From Cycas panzhihuaensis (lineage: Eukaryota; Cycadophyta), in the NCBI GenBank assembly GCA_023213395.1, contig CM041465.1, forward strand, positions 132,625,741-132,689,740: a stretch of DNA of 64,000 nucleotides, given 5' to 3'. The notes beneath the pieces are model-generated. The model had not been told where the DNA came from. It saw only the letters and a list, made by a program, of their open reading frames with translations, and did not search any database. Position numbers and translations under genes: made by a program. This document shows, piece after piece, positions 34,591-49,710 of this stretch. Every line of letters starts with the position of its first letter. Position 1 is the first letter of the stretch.

Positions 34591-36040
34591 CATGGAAGCT
34601 AATTGAGCTGCCTAAATATAAGAAACCTATTGATTACAGATGGATATATAAAATAAAATTTCATACAAATAGATCCATTTAGTAGCATAAAGCACATTTG
34701 GTCACAAAAGGTTTCAAACAAGTTGAAGATGTTGGCTATGAAGACATATTTATACCAATAGCTAATATGACCACTATCAGGCTTATTTTGGCAGTTGTAG
34801 CTCAATTTAATTGGCATGTTTATCGAATGGATATAAAGAGTACCTCCTTAAATGGTGATTTATAGGAGGAAATATATTTAAGTCAACCTTCTAACTTTAT
34901 TATTTGAGAAAAAAAAACACCTGGTCTATAAGCTAAAAACGACATTGTATGGTCTTAAGTAATCACCTTATGTTTAGTACATGAAAATTGATGAATATTT
35001 TTAAAAGCATGGACTCATATACTCATCTTTAGATCTAAATTTATATATCTAAATCCATAATGGTTTGATCTCTCTAGTTATACTTTACATTGATGATTTG
35101 TTAATAATTAGTAATGGCACAAAGCAGATTACATATCTCTAAGGAGAACTGAATAATAGCTTTAAGATGACTACCATCAAGTTGCTTCACTACTTTCTTA
35201 GTATGGAAGTTTGGGAAGAGCTTCCTCTCACTATCTAAATATACAAAAGAGATCCTTAAAAGGTTTAATATAGAAGAATATAAACCATTGCCAACTCCAA
35301 TTAAGATAGGATTAAAATTGGGTATTGATAAGCATGAAAAACCTATGGATCCTATATTATGTAAGTAACTTGTAGGGAAATTAATTTACCTCACTCATAC
35401 TTGACCTACTATTGAATATGATATTGGGATCTACTCAAGGTTCATAACGCAACATAAGTATTCATATTAAAAAGTATCACTAAGGATCTTAAGATACCTT
35501 TAGGATTCTCTCTAGTTTAGACTTAATTATTGTCATGTGGATAATCTTTTATTGATAGGTTATATAAATGTAGATAGGGTTGGATGCAAAGATAGTTATA
35601 AATCAACCTCATGCTACTATTTTAACCTAACTTCTACTCCAGTTTTATGATTTAAAAAGTATCCTACTATTACTATATTTCCAACTAAAGTTAATTATAA
35701 AGCCATTATTAATACAACTACTAAGGCTATCTAGCTTAGAGGATTCTTAAAGAGCTTGGAATCAGTCAGACACAAGTTACATTACTATTAAGTGTTAATC
35801 AAAGCATTCTTGAATTGACTACAAATCATGTATTCCATGTTAAGACAAAATACATCAAGGTATACCATCACTTCATCAAGGAGCACATACAAGATGGTGA
35901 AATAGATTTGGTCTATAAGTCAACAATGATCAAATAGTAGATGTCTTCAAAAATGCACTCTCTTGTGATAAATTTGAAAGGTTTAAACTTGGCCTTAATA
36001 TCAGAATTAATGAACTCATCACTAAAGAAGGAAGATAGTA
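34581..36040 (+). pseudogene. Element 2 RT and RNase H, copy B, truncated at the junction
   Basis: Starts abruptly inside RT (NDTWKLIELPKYKK) without protease or integrase. The YIDD box is at 35086-35097. Stops and frameshifts match copy A, showing they predate the duplication. A few new differences occur, for example cacaag to cataag near 35455 and tctggctt to tctagctt near 35730 (a new Trp-type stop). Polypurine tract and LTR start at 36518-36527. Confidence 0.85.
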
Positions 36041-36527
36041 GAATTAATTTTAAATGTTTATTGATTCTTAATTGTTTTATTGTAATACAAACTTGTAACA
36101 TATTATAAAGTTAATTTATATTGAGGGTATTATTGTCATGAATGGTTTGAGTCATAACTTAATGTTGTGAGCCTATGTGTATAAGGGCTTTTTTGTTCAC
36201 AACATTAGAATAATGTAAATTTGATTCAATCATGCAAGGTGCCAATTGTCACCTTGCATGATCTTCCATTTATTATTCTGTAAACCTCTTATAACTTTTT
36301 TTTTTTTGTTGCATATATGAGGTATTATATGTAAAGAGTGTATTGTAATAGATCTTCATGTGATTAATGAAAGTGAGATTATATTGGAGCTTTTAATTAA
36401 TTCATCGTCTCCTTGTTTATTGAATGTTTTAATATGTATGTACGAGTGGGATTGGAACTTGGGTCAAAACCATGATTGATTTTCCTACTTTCAGTTAGGA
36501 AAAATAATGTATATATTAAGGGAGGGT

Positions 36528-37838
36528 GTTAGAAGTATTTAATATTTACATATTAGACTAGGATTATAACCTTAAGTTATGAGCATCCCTTTCTATATGT
36601 TGTATTATTAGTAATTTTTAATTACTATATTTGAATGATGAGTCATAGGGATTACTTAATCATTTAATACATTCATCACTTCAAGTTTGTATGTAGAGTA
36701 CATTTATTGTAGTGTTAATATGCACATCAGTTATGTTATAATTTAGAATGAGATAAAGATAAATATAAGATATGCTTCTAAAACTATCTTTCTAAGTATA
36801 ATTGTCACTATCTTTCTCAATTAGATCTTGGTTTTTATGTCAATAATATCTCGGGCACTTGTAATATAGGTTTATATTTATGTCAAGTGATAATAGAGGA
36901 AGGAAAAGAAGGATTAGTAAGGGGGAGAAGTTACAAAGCAAATCATGACTATAAACTCCTAGATACATGGTAATATCTAAAGCACTCACAAAATGTGCTC
37001 TTGCATAATCCAAGTGATAAAATGAAAGGATAAATAGCAAAAATCATAAGCAAGGTATTTACAAAGTAAATCATAATCATTGGATTATGAGATATATGTT
37101 TGCATCCTAGTATATGTGTAACAAAGGCCCATGCTCATTTGGAATAATATTGGAAAGGCCAAATTATAAAGTAGTGACTTGTAAAATAAATAGTATTCCT
37201 CAATGCTTAAGCATGTGGTGGCATTAAGGTGGCTTTATAAAAGGTACCTTACACTCATTTAAAATGAAGGAAAAGGATAATATGAGTAAGCCATGAGATG
37301 ATATTTTATGGGGAGGAATCAAGACTACACAATTAAGGATATGTTTGAAATATCTAAAGATTCCATAGCTAATAAACACATAAATAGGGCAAAGGGGGTG
37401 GTTTATTCATAAATTTAAAGCATTTATAAGGCATGAATTTATGAGAAAGTGATGATATGATAAAAGGTTATTAATTATAAATGTGATAGTGTCATTGATT
37501 AGTGGGTCTAAAATGTTGGATTTAAAATGTAGCATAGTAATAATAAAAAGATAGAATGAGTGACAGAACAATGAAATGGAGTACTAGAATGATAAAACAT
37601 GTGTAAGTTAACACAAAAAATTAGGTAGAATAGATAAACTTCAAATTAGGTGAAGATGATATACATACTTATAATATAACTTACCACATATGTGAGAACC
37701 CTTAATGGTCAACCATTGTATGCTATCACATATTTTTATGTGGTACACAACCCAAGGATACTTATAATATAAAATATAAATAATGTGTCTAAGAGTGTGA
37801 ATATGGGTTAAATATATAATTAGATATTACATCTAACA
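36528..37838. other. Copy B equivalent of 8559-9871: element 2 LTR and minus-strand LTR edge
   Basis: No gene. It ends with atctaaca and then cccccttata, the inverted polypurine/LTR edge of element 3. Confidence 0.5.
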
Positions 37839-38517
37839 TTCCCCCTTATAATAGATAATTACATTAAAAAAAGTTATATCAAGTGATAAATATGAGTATT
37901 CAAATCTACTAGAACAAGCTACTATAATAAGATAAACTATTATTGAAATCCATATAAAATGAACTCCATATATTAGATCACATAGGTAACTAACCACTAT
38001 AACCACTGGTTAGCTATGATGCTTCTTTGTATATATGGTATAGTCAACCCCACCTTAGGAATACGTCATCATATGTAGTCAAATAGGTAAGTTGAAGAAC
38101 AATGTAAGAGTAACTAAAAAGGGGGTTTTATCTCTTACCAATATAGGACAATACAAGCAGCTCTTTAATTATAATAGCTAGAAACAAAGGGATACTATGG
38201 GCTTACAAAGGCACTATGGCCTCAAATTTACTACTATGGGCTTACAAATGCCTCAATGGGCCACAAATTACCTCTATGGTCTATAATATCCAATAATAAA
38301 ATATCATAGACACATTAAAAATAGATGTGACTCAAATATAATAATCAATGACTCTTTCTAATGATAAATTTTAACATATTTTTGACAAATATGGGTTCTC
38401 TAAAGCTTGAAATAAGTCAATATGATAATTTTATATTTTATTCCCCTATTTAGGATATATTACATCAAAATAATATGGAACCTTAAAAAATATATAAATT
38501 TGCCTGATAATAATGAA

Positions 38518-38623
<106 letters not shown>

Positions 38624-38749
38624 GAATTTAAGTTAAAATATTTGCATTAAATCAACTATAAAAGATATCAAGTAACCTACCAAATTAAAGCTCTCTTAGT
38701 TATAAATCTAATGCAACTAACAAGACTAAAAATAGAGTCTCTTAGCTCA

Positions 38750-40719
38750 AGTTATAACTCAAGAAATGGAGATGACTCCTTGAGCTCTAAATCTTATATA
38801 TATGATAGCCTTAGTGCATAATAAATCATATACATCCATGTCTTTTATCATAGATTTAGGTTTTTTAACAAAAAATCTATTAACTTGCTTAACAACTCCA
38901 TTTTGTTAAGGATTATAAGTAGTAGTAATCTACCTTATGATTTTATGGTCCTTGCAAAATTGATTAAATTCATTCAAAGTGTACTTACCACCACTACCAA
39001 TCCACGAGATCTTAATTTTATCTAGACTTTCATTTTCTATTAACATCCTAAACTATTTAAAATAGGTGAAGGCTTGTGATTTCTCCTTTAATAGAAAACC
39101 TAAACATTTTGTGAAAAGTCATCAATGAAAGTGATAAAATATAGTCATTGATCCATAAAAATGTAAATGAACTAATCTAAGCTTTTCTCTAGCTCTCCAT
39201 GTTTTTTTTTTCTTTGAAATAACTTGTTATGTTATTTTGTAAATATACAAGGTGTTTTTTTTCAAATATATAGGGTTCACATAAATAGTTTTCAACTTTT
39301 ATTAAAGAAAGACCACACACCATTTTTAACTTATATATCAATTGGAGACTAAAGTAGTTCAAATGACCCTTTTATTCGTGCCATAATAATTTTTGCTTTA
39401 GAGTTATACTAAAGAATGCTATTTGTACTTTAGAGTGTCCTTATAATTTATATAGATTATTATCCCTAATCCCTTTATTTACAATCTTATATTATTTGTC
39501 TTAGGATATGCATTGTTCTAAAGTAAATATAATAGTCATCTTCTATGGTTCAATTTCACTTGTAGAAATAATATTTGACTTTAAATTAGGCATGCATAAA
39601 ATATTCTCTAGTAATGTTATTCACTATTTAGTATGATAAATAGTACCTTTTACAACTCTTGCAACCTCTAAATCGATGTTATCCTAAATGGTGATATTTT
39701 TATTCATCTCTTGTATCTTATAAAACCATTATATTATGATAGTTATGTGTCTCAATGTACCTAGATTAATAAACTAAACCTCATGTATATCAAACCTTAT
39801 CTTATATACAGTAATGAATAGTTGCTTTGCTATTTCAATAAGTTCATTCTCTACTATATTTGTCATGTTATCACATTATCCATATAGATGTTGTTATCAT
39901 TGTTGTTGTTGTTTCTATTGTTAGGGTTATTATTGAGGCTATCATTGATATTATTATTGCTACCATTTTTAATAGTCCATCTTTATTATTTAGGCTTATA
40001 ATGCCTCTTTAATTCTCTTAGGTTTTTCTTTTGAACTATTAGCTTAAAAGTCATATTCTTCTTTAGAATATATGGATTTTTATACTTTGATTTGGATTTT
40101 AGTGCTCCAAATGATTCTCCACTCATATCCTTCAACTTTTACTCATGTATTAGAAGTAGAGATTCTAAAGAACCAATCATCAAAGTGGATAGATTATTTG
40201 AAAGTATAAATGTTGTTGTAAATTTTTTATACTAAAGTGGCAGACTTCTTAAAATGTAGGCAATGATATCTGAACCAAGTATAATCTCACCTATTATTAT
40301 TATTTGATCCTAAAGGGATTTTACATATCACATATGTTCCACCATAGCGTTTGTTATTTTCAAACCATAAAGTTGAATCTAAAAGTTTAGGGCTCTCATG
40401 TCATTGTTATATTTGAATAGGTTAACGATTGCATCCCACATTTGCTTCAATGTAATGGCACCTTTAATATTCATTATAATGCTCCCATTGGTTGACAAGC
40501 TAAGAAATCCAAATGTTATCCACATATTAGCTTCATATTACTCATTTATATCAAAGATTTATGTTTAGTTTATTTTTTAATGTAATGATTTTATTATAAT
40601 TTTACCATTATAAAGGTAACATACTTCTAAAAATTATTCAAATGAAAAAAAATAAATATTTGATGTTTCTAAGTAGCATAATTTTTAGTACCAAGCAATT
40701 TCTCTATATTAAAACCCAT
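38750..40719 (-). pseudogene. Element 3 gag, protease and integrase remnants, copy B, minus strand
   Basis: Gag ATG is the complement of cat at 40717-40719. Protease lies at about 39510-39820 and integrase at about 38750-39350. The damage is the same as in copy A; small differences only (a gttgtt insertion-type change near 40215 and single substitutions). RT and RNase H are missing here too. Confidence 0.7.
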
Positions 40720-42479
40720 AACACATCCTCCACTAGTTGCTTTTATTTGATAATACACAAAATTAACTAGCAAAACAACTAAAACAATACAAAAATAAAG
40801 TGTGAAAGCTATAAAATACTTTTTTTACTTCATCAATCTACTTGTAGGTAGTTCAAATTAGCTCCAAACATGCAATTTTTTATTTTCTTAAAAAAACATA
40901 GAACCTTAGCATGTGATCACTACCATATGATATTGTTAAAAAAAATTATTTCATATAGTATATTCACACATGAAAAATAGGCTCTAAATTTCTCAAAAAA
41001 AGCCCTCATTCCTTGTGCTCCATGTGACTAAGGGCTAATGAGACTTTGAAATGGGCTTGAAACTCTATTAAATTTGGTTAAATATCACTTAACATTATAA
41101 AGTGAAAATTATTTTTTATCCAAAGTTTTTAAAAAGGAGCATTCTCTCAAATACTATACCTCCTACTCAATGTCATTGGTTACCCATGCAAAACATCCAT
41201 TCTTTGAGTGATTTTATGCTATTTTATACCAAATATCTAGTTAAATGTTAGTGGGTGATAATGTAACCCCTTATGTATATGATTGCATGCCCTTTTATAG
41301 TGAAAACGTTGGGCTTTTATATGCCCATAGCTCTCATAATGTCATCAAACTCTAAATACTCATAGTGAGCATCCAAACAAACTTAAATGCTTTTCATTAT
41401 TTCTTCTTGTTTTCACTAATATTGAGGTCCCCTAAGCTTAGTATCATGTTTGCACAGAGATTTCTAAGGTTTTCATATTATTTGACCCATTTTTAACCAT
41501 GTATACCAATGTATGAGCAACAACTCACTATTGAGAAATGATAGCTCATAACTTTCAAACTGTTAGAATGTAATGTTTTGTCTTAGGAACATTAAATAAG
41601 AGGGGCAATGAGATTAGACCCTCATTACACTTAATTCACATATTTAATGTAAATAACTATGTAATGGTTACAAAGTCTTATGTATATATAAGAGGTTTCC
41701 CTCCATTCTTCCTCACATATTGAGAAGTCTAATTCTTAACATGGTATCAGAGCGGGAACTCTGACTGTTTAAAGAAATTTGTCTAAAACCCTTTATGGTG
41801 ACTGGAATTGTTGAAGATTAACTGCATTTTTTGGAAGTTAAGGATCAATTCAATCATCAATCAAAAGATCTAAGAGACTAAAAGAGAAAAACACTACAGA
41901 TTTTTCTCCTGTACAGATATATATGAATGGATTTTTTTAAAGTTATTAGAATTGAATGAAACTTGAGCAAAAAAATAGATCTCATTGAGGGTGTCATCTT
42001 TCCTAACTGGATTAAAGTCGTACAAATCCATTATGAGGCAGTTTTATCCCCTTTACTAGTTTGTGCAGGTTTAGCCATTTTTCTAGAAATTTCTCTCAAA
42101 ATCTCTCAAATTACTAGGTAAAATCACTCCCAATCTCTATATTACTACATTACAAAACTATTAAGACCAATTTTGTGGAGTTTCACTACAAATTTGAGAT
42201 TTTTTTAGTGTTTTTCCTCATAACCCTAACTACAGGTTTCTCTTTTTCAAGCATGTTTTCTCCCTGTAGAAAAGCTATTTCTAGAAAATAACTGTAGATT
42301 TGAATTCCTCTCGAAGAGACCTTTCTTAGGGTATCTCTCTTTTTGATCCATACAACTTCATTTTTGTATGAAAATACATATAGTAGTATAATCTAACTCT
42401 ATTTTTAGACATTAGTCCCTTTAATATTCATATTTTAACTCTACTTAGCTTCTCAAATATGTCCCTAACAAGTTTGATC

Positions 42480-43703
42480 ATGCCATCTTCAATTCTGGGC
42501 TTTAATGGCATAGATAAATTGATTAGAAATAACTACCATGTGTGGATAATTAAAATGAAAGGCCTCTTGCATGTAAAAAATACCTAGGAATTGACCATTA
42601 GGGAAGAAAAAATGCCTGAAGCTGAAGGTGATGCTCAGAAAAATTAGAAACAAAGGAATAGCATAGGAGTAATAACCTTAAAATTATATGTTTCTGATCA
42701 TTTATTGATATATATTGATAAATCAAATTCTTATTCTCAAATTTAGAAATGCCTTGGGTTATTACTTTAAGAGAGAAACTATTTAAATTGGTTATGAAAG
42801 AAATAAACACTATAGTAGACTTCATTCATAAGGTTACTACAATCTTGATTAAGCTTCTTAGTATTGGTGTAATCATCTCAGAAAAAGGAATTATTGAAAT
42901 AGTAACAAGAAAACTTCCCAGGGCTTTTGATATAACCATTAATATAATAACCAATACTAGTATAATTGAAGAAATGTCACTTGATGAACTGATGGGTATG
43001 CTATTGAGATAAGAGCAAAGGAATAAAATATACAAAGGTAAAATCAAAGATGCTTTTATAATAAAATTGAACATAGAGGGCTTGAGAGGAATAAGATGAT
43101 TGAGAAGTAGAGAACTCACATCTGAGTCCAGGACTCCTTCACGTGGAAGATGGTTAGATAATAGGGATCGCAGTTACATGTACCCTCCAAGAGACGCTCA
43201 GGTATATTTTAACTATGGTAAACATGGTCATTTTAAAGTTAATATCGAATGTTTGATGTTTGTTATCACTATGGACAGTCAGGACATTATCCATATTAGT
43301 GTCATCAGTGAAGAGAAGAGATTCAAAGAGGGAAAGACCAGTCAGAAACAACAACAAAAAATAATCATAGGAAGAGGAAGAAGAATCTGTTTTCATTATT
43401 GCCTTATCAGTAAGCATTCGTAAATTAGATGTATGGTTCATTGACCCAAGAGCATTATGACATATGACGAATAGAAAGGATTGGTTCGAATCAATCAAAA
43501 CCTATTCCTCAAAAGTTGTCAAGCTAGGAGATAAGTACCCTTTAAGCATTAAAGGAGTAGGAACTATTATTGTCAATCTGCAAGGTTTTATAAAGAAAAT
43601 TGGTAATGCACTCTTTGTATATGAACTCAAGATGAACCTCCTGTGAGTATCTCAACTAAGAAATAAGGGTTTGAGGACCATTTTTTATGAAAAAGATGAA
43701 ACA
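42480..43703 (+). pseudogene. Outer element gag and protease, copy B
   Basis: Same frame breaks as copy A. The zinc knuckle keeps His (GKHGHF) where copy A has Asn. The protease reads WFIDPRAL-stop-HMT, one residue closer to the family pattern than copy A (DPREL). Copy A has therefore lost two more conserved residues since the duplication. Confidence 0.85.
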
Positions 43704-45445
43704 TGTTAATGTCACAAGGTCATTATATTAGTTGATTATTTTTAAAAAGGGTCTTAAGTAAACTTTAAATTAGATCACTTAGATGAAATACACTTTCATG
43801 TGTATTATGTGTAATTTGATTTCACTTAATTCTAATGCTCCCTCTCTCAATATAAAAGTAAAAGCTCAATGGAGGAGGCCCATTCTTACCTCCTCATTTT
43901 GTGAGAGCTACTCTCTTTCTCTCAAGTCTCTCTTGCTCCCATGTTTGTCTTTGTATTTAGTACATGGAGATGAAGGATAAATCCACTCTTTTCATGTGGT
44001 ATCAGAGCTTGCTTCCTTCATATTCCTCACTTGCACTTACAATGGAGCCATCACTTCCTTCTCTGCCACAATCCATGTGGTGAAGGAGATTGTGAAAGTG
44101 GATTTAGAAATATTTTTAAGTTCTTATCATAGTATATTTACTATTGTTTACTTTCCCTTTCTCTTTTGTAGATTTGGAAGCACAATATAAGGAGTTGTAA
44201 GGCCCAAGGATTCCAATCCTTTGGTACCCATTTATGCTATCTCATTCTTATCCATTTAACAAGGGGAAATACTGCCAGAATTTTTCCAACTTTTAGAAGA
44301 ATGATTATAAGGTGAGGTTCTACCCTTTTTTTTTAAAGAATTTGGAGACATTTAAGACACCCATCATTGTATACTCTCACCTTGCCCACATTAGGATCAT
44401 AGTGATAAAAAAATGATGGAAATTTCATATGGTATCATGTGTTGATGAGATATTAACAAGCTAAATTTTTTGTAGAAATAAAATCTTCTTGTTAAACTTC
44501 ACAAGTCTTCAAAATATTCTACAAAGATCTAATTGACCCAATTCTAATTATTAAAGATAAGGCTCTGAGTCTAGTTTTCAACACAAAAATCAACACCCAA
44601 TTTTGTTGTTGTATGAGAAAGTTACTTCTGTTTTAGTGAATAGTAATTATTTTTAATAAAAATTTTAGAAAAATATATTCTTCAAACTTTACAGGACTGC
44701 CAAAATTTTTTTAGAGCTCATTTAGACCTGATTCTACTTCTTGAATATGAAGCTCTAAGTCTAGTTTATAGCACAAAAATTGGCAGTCAATTTTGTTATT
44801 GTGGGAGAAAGTTATTACTATTTCAATGAAGACTACTTTTTTTTTTGTATTAAAAAAAAAGTGAAGAAATTTTCTTCCTTCTTTTTATAAGGCTTAAAAG
44901 CCCATTATAAAAGTGAGTAAAAAAATGCCTAGATTAGAGTAATATCTGGTGTACTGACCCACTTATTAGCATTACATTTTATCACTCCAAAATCACTTTA
45001 ATCAAGTACTTTAAAGACACATCTAAGCAAGCACTTTATTTTTAGTTATATATACATTTGATACAAATTTGATAATCGTTTCAATCTCCCTAAAAGGAAT
45101 GCATCACATACGTTATTTTTTGAAGGCGATTAATGGAGAGAAGAGTGGAGCAGGAAATTGAAATAATTCAAGCCATAGTGTAAATCATATATAACATCAT
45201 TGCATCAATCTATAATCGCTCAAAATACATCAAAAATCCTTAAGAAGGTGGTGTTAAAGAACATTAAGGGTATTAACCCCAAAGTATATATATTTTGGGA
45301 GGAGGGTGGGAGCCCTCCTCAACCTAAATTTAAATTAATATAAAATAATATACAATATTAAAGATAAATTTACCAAACATATCATTGAAGCTCGTGTGAT
45401 ACATATTCTAATATAGGGTCATGTGATGAACATTAACCTAACATT

Positions 45446-46144
45446 CTCCTCCTTATTGGTCATCATGTACATCTTTATCTTCTCTTCGAACTTGTGATAC
45501 TTGTACTTGAGAAAGACTTTAAATACTTGTCCTTTAGCTTTATCACAATTTATGAAGTGGTCATTACCTCTCCTTATCATCCTTTTAATAATGTGTGTCT
45601 CTTTAATATTATATGGTTCAAATAGCTTCTGAGTAGGTGTAGCTTGATTTGAATGAGTAGAGGTGGCTTTGTCTTAATCCTTATCTTTTACTTTATTCAA
45701 GTCTAAGGTATATATCATCTCACCAAATACAACATTAGAGTCATTACTTTTATTGAAATCCACATTAGTATAAGCAATATTCATCTTTTCATCAAAATGC
45801 TTCTACTTTGACATCTACTTCACAGGAAAAACACCATCAATGTAGTTAGTAATATTAAATTATAAGGTATCTCCCCCATAAATTAATTCTAAGGTATTCC
45901 ATACAAATTTAGATGTGGTCATTTCACAAACACTAAAAAATATATTATCATCTATAGTACAAAATAATATAGCTAAGACCTCATTATCCTTTTTTATATC
46001 TTCTTTAATATTTGGTTTATATCCATCTTTTACATATTTCTAAAGGTCATTTATAATAAAGTGTGTTTTTATTATTTTTCTTCATAGTTGAAAATCATTT
46101 TCGTCAAATATAGGAAATCTTATTTTACTTAGATTCATTACCAT
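45446..46144 (-). pseudogene. Minus-strand UBN2-like gag fragment, copy B
   Basis: Counterpart of 17572-18270 with the same stops. The inverted polypurine run is slightly changed (ctcctcctta at 45447 instead of ctcccccttat). Confidence 0.6.
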
Positions 46145-48594
46145 TATATAAAGGACTTTAGTACATGATCAAAAGTATGATTTTTAATGAATAAATAAGA
46201 AGACTAATTCTTAAATGAATAAATAACTTGAAATAAGTAATACTTCTATATCAATACACTATGAAAAATGAAGTAAATAATAAAGATATTCTTTCTTAAC
46301 AAACCAAAATGAATAACAATATGTAAGCCAATGTCTTTTAAATTGAAATGCTCTTTGACAATAAAGTATATAAGAAACTATATGCAGCTTCTATAAGTGA
46401 AGCAATAAATCAATAAAGCTTTCAATATTTAAATGCCCTTAAATCAAGAATGTGAAGTGAACTTTTGATACATAAAATTAACAAGAAAAGACTTGTAACT
46501 ATGCCTTTGCTATGCACTCCTCAAGCTTAAAAGAATATGACTTTAGAATAAATAAGAAAGCTTCTTTGATTAATGAACCAATGAACTCTAAGATGTATGA
46601 AGATTATTGTAAATATGCTTTGTAATAAGATAAACAAATGACAAGAAGCTCCTTTGTAAGTTTATAAGTAAACTAGGTATAACCCTTTTTGAAAATCAAA
46701 TAAGGCTTTAATCATGTAAATTTGAAATAAAGCTACCCTTAATGATAAAAAATATAGAAAATTAATTAAATTCTTTAACTAAGCTTGAATTTTTAAAGTT
46801 TAGAAGTAGCTTAAGCAAATAGGAGTGACCTTTATTAATGCAAAAAATGAGTAGCAATTCCTTTAAAAATAATAAAGAAATAAGAAATTGAAGTGTAATT
46901 TTTGCTTTTGATGATAGAAATACTTGAAAAATGACAAGTTTCTTATAGAAAATAAACAACTAGAATACAAAAGAAGTACATGTTTGATTGAATATCTCCT
47001 CTTAGCTTGAAGTATTGAAGAACTAGCTTCTTACTATAAAAAGGAACTTGAAAATGTAAACAAAAAATAATAAAAGCTTCAAGAATGAACTATTAGTAAT
47101 CAACAAATTAGTTATGACCTTTTGAGATCATATAATGTATGAAAAGTTGTAGAAAGATGTCGATAAGGATTGAATAAGGAGCTAAAAATAACTTACTTTA
47201 AATACCTACTAAATGAACTCATAATTGAGTGAAATCTATCTTAAATTGAAGAATATTAAATTTGCTTTCCAACAGATTTAACCGTTCAAAAACTGACTTC
47301 TGTAGCTCAAGATTTTAATCAATAAGTGCAAAGACCCCTTTATAGGCTTAAATTGGTACTACAAGACTAAAATGTTATAAAAATATAATATAACCTTATA
47401 AAAAGTATAAAAAATACTCACTTATAGATAAAAGACTTTTTAATTTGATCTATTCAAAAAAACTTGAAGAAAAACCTTCAAAAAAGGTTGATTAGTGAGT
47501 AGTTAGGCTTGATATAATACCTTAACTTCAATAGCTTGTAATATCTGCAAAAAAACTTCAAATAACTTAAGAGATTATATCAGTGTGAAGAGAGTTGAGT
47601 CAGCTTTCCATCAAAGCCAACAGATTAGAAAACGGATTCCAAACAAGAAAGATATAGAAAAAATAGTAACATGACCTCTTTATGTTTAATAAACAAGAAG
47701 ATGAAAAATGAGGTGAATTTAGATCATTAAAAACTAGAAAATGACTAATCTACGGTGTAGCTCATAAAGATATGGTCATAATGGAACTAGTTTCGTCAAA
47801 ATCTGGTACTCCAATAAGAAGTTGGGAATAAAAATACACTAGTTACCTCTTTAGAACAAAATCAATAAAAATATATATAAAGGAAAATTTTTTATAAAGT
47901 AAATTACCCCCCTTTGCTAGATGCTTTAGGTCACATAGAGATCACGGGACTGAGGGTTAAAGCCTAAGGGGGCTACGCTCAAAATAAAGGATTGCAAATG
48001 TTATTAAAAATGTTTAAATTTTATAACCTTTAATAAAAATAATAATCAAAGGATTATAACATTGATTAAAAATAAAAACGTTGTTCAACTATGCAGTGTC
48101 TCTAGAGCTTAAACGGAAGTGGAAAACAATCATAAATTGATCAATTCAAAGATGCAAGGAGGGGGGAATCAACCCTTGAGCCAAATCAATTCACAATAAT
48201 TAAAAAAATGAAGGTAAATATATGTATTTTATACATATAAAAAACGAAAAATGAAGGATGGTAGGCGCATGACAAGTAGAGCGCAGAGAAAAAAGTGAGT
48301 GAACAGAGACAAAATGGCCTTGTGACTATGCCAAAATGGCTTCACTGGGGGTGGCTGAGTAGTGCAGACCCGATCCCAGAGAAAAATGTTTAAAATACTT
48401 TGTATAAATTAAAAATCAATTAAAACAGTGAAGGATGAGGGCATGGAGACTCAGGTGAGTCAAACTCTCTATAGGAGATGTTAATTCTTACCAAATTTTA
48501 GGGGTTGTTGGGTATCTTAGATAGTAAGGGACTGGTAAAATTTTGTGCCAAATAGTTGCTTGTATGCATAGAACAAAGGTGTTAGAAATATTAT

Positions 48595-49495
48595 AAAGTA
48601 TGAAGTTCTTTGGAGAGATCACTTGCAACTTACACCATTTGTTGCTACTACAACTACCACAGCTGCTTTTGGAGGAGGTGCTCCAACTGCTTCCACTGAA
48701 GTCATAGCCAAACGCTAATGGGAACTTGATGATGATAAAATCTATGTAGGGATACTTTTTGTCACCAATTATTCCTTGCATAATCTCATTAATGAAGCTG
48801 TATATGATACATCATAGAAAGTTCTTGAAGTTCTTAAGAAGAACTTTAACACTAAATTAGACTTAGAATTTATTCACTTAGTGTTGAAGATAAACAAATA
48901 AAAAATGCAGAAAGGATACACAAGTGAGATAATCAATCCCCTTCATCCAATCAAGTAAGCCATTGATAAAGATTTTAAAACTGAATGTATTACATGGGCT
49001 TTCTTGATTTAGTTCATGTCTCCATGTCCCATATTATAAAAATCTACTAGGAAGTCTTCAATCTAGTAGAACTTTAAAGATCCTAAACTTTGAGGCTCTT
49101 GCTAATAAGTTCATTGCATTTGATAAGACCTTTGATACCAACTTTTCCACTATATTAGATCCAATTAATGCTACTTTTGAAGTAGAAGAAGATCTTTTTT
49201 ATATAAAAAATTAAGGTCAATACTCTCATAGAGGTGATAATTCCCGTGGAAGAGGCAGAGGTAGACAACAAGGACAACGTCCTCTTGGTCAACATGATCC
49301 TTAACTCCAAAAAAATTAGTCTTAAGGCCAAGGCCAAACTAATTAACCTGGATCTAGATCCAGTAATTAGAGATAATCCAACTAGCCTAATACTTCTTAT
49401 GGGACTAGAAATTATATAATTATGTACTAAAGGTGTAATAGAAAAGGATACTATGCTAAAAATTGCAGAACTACCACCAACAAACTACCAAGCTA
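48595..49495 (+). pseudogene. Inner element gag, copy B
   Basis: Counterpart of 20740-21640. The same knuckle with Tyr replacing His lies near 49424-49467. Frameshifts are as in copy A. Confidence 0.6.
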
Positions 49496-49710
49496 TCAAC
49501 AGTACCATGGTGCACATAATGTTGGTAATACCTCTTTTGAAGATGCTTTTGGTGGAATGCAATTTACTCATGCACATGTTCAAAGAATTGGGACCACTTC
49601 ATCAAATGTTGTTGATAGATCCACTAAGTATATTGAGGTTCATTGTGGCTATGCTTATTCACTTTTTCCTTTACCACTTAGAGTTATACATAGTGCCACC
49701 TCAAATACTT

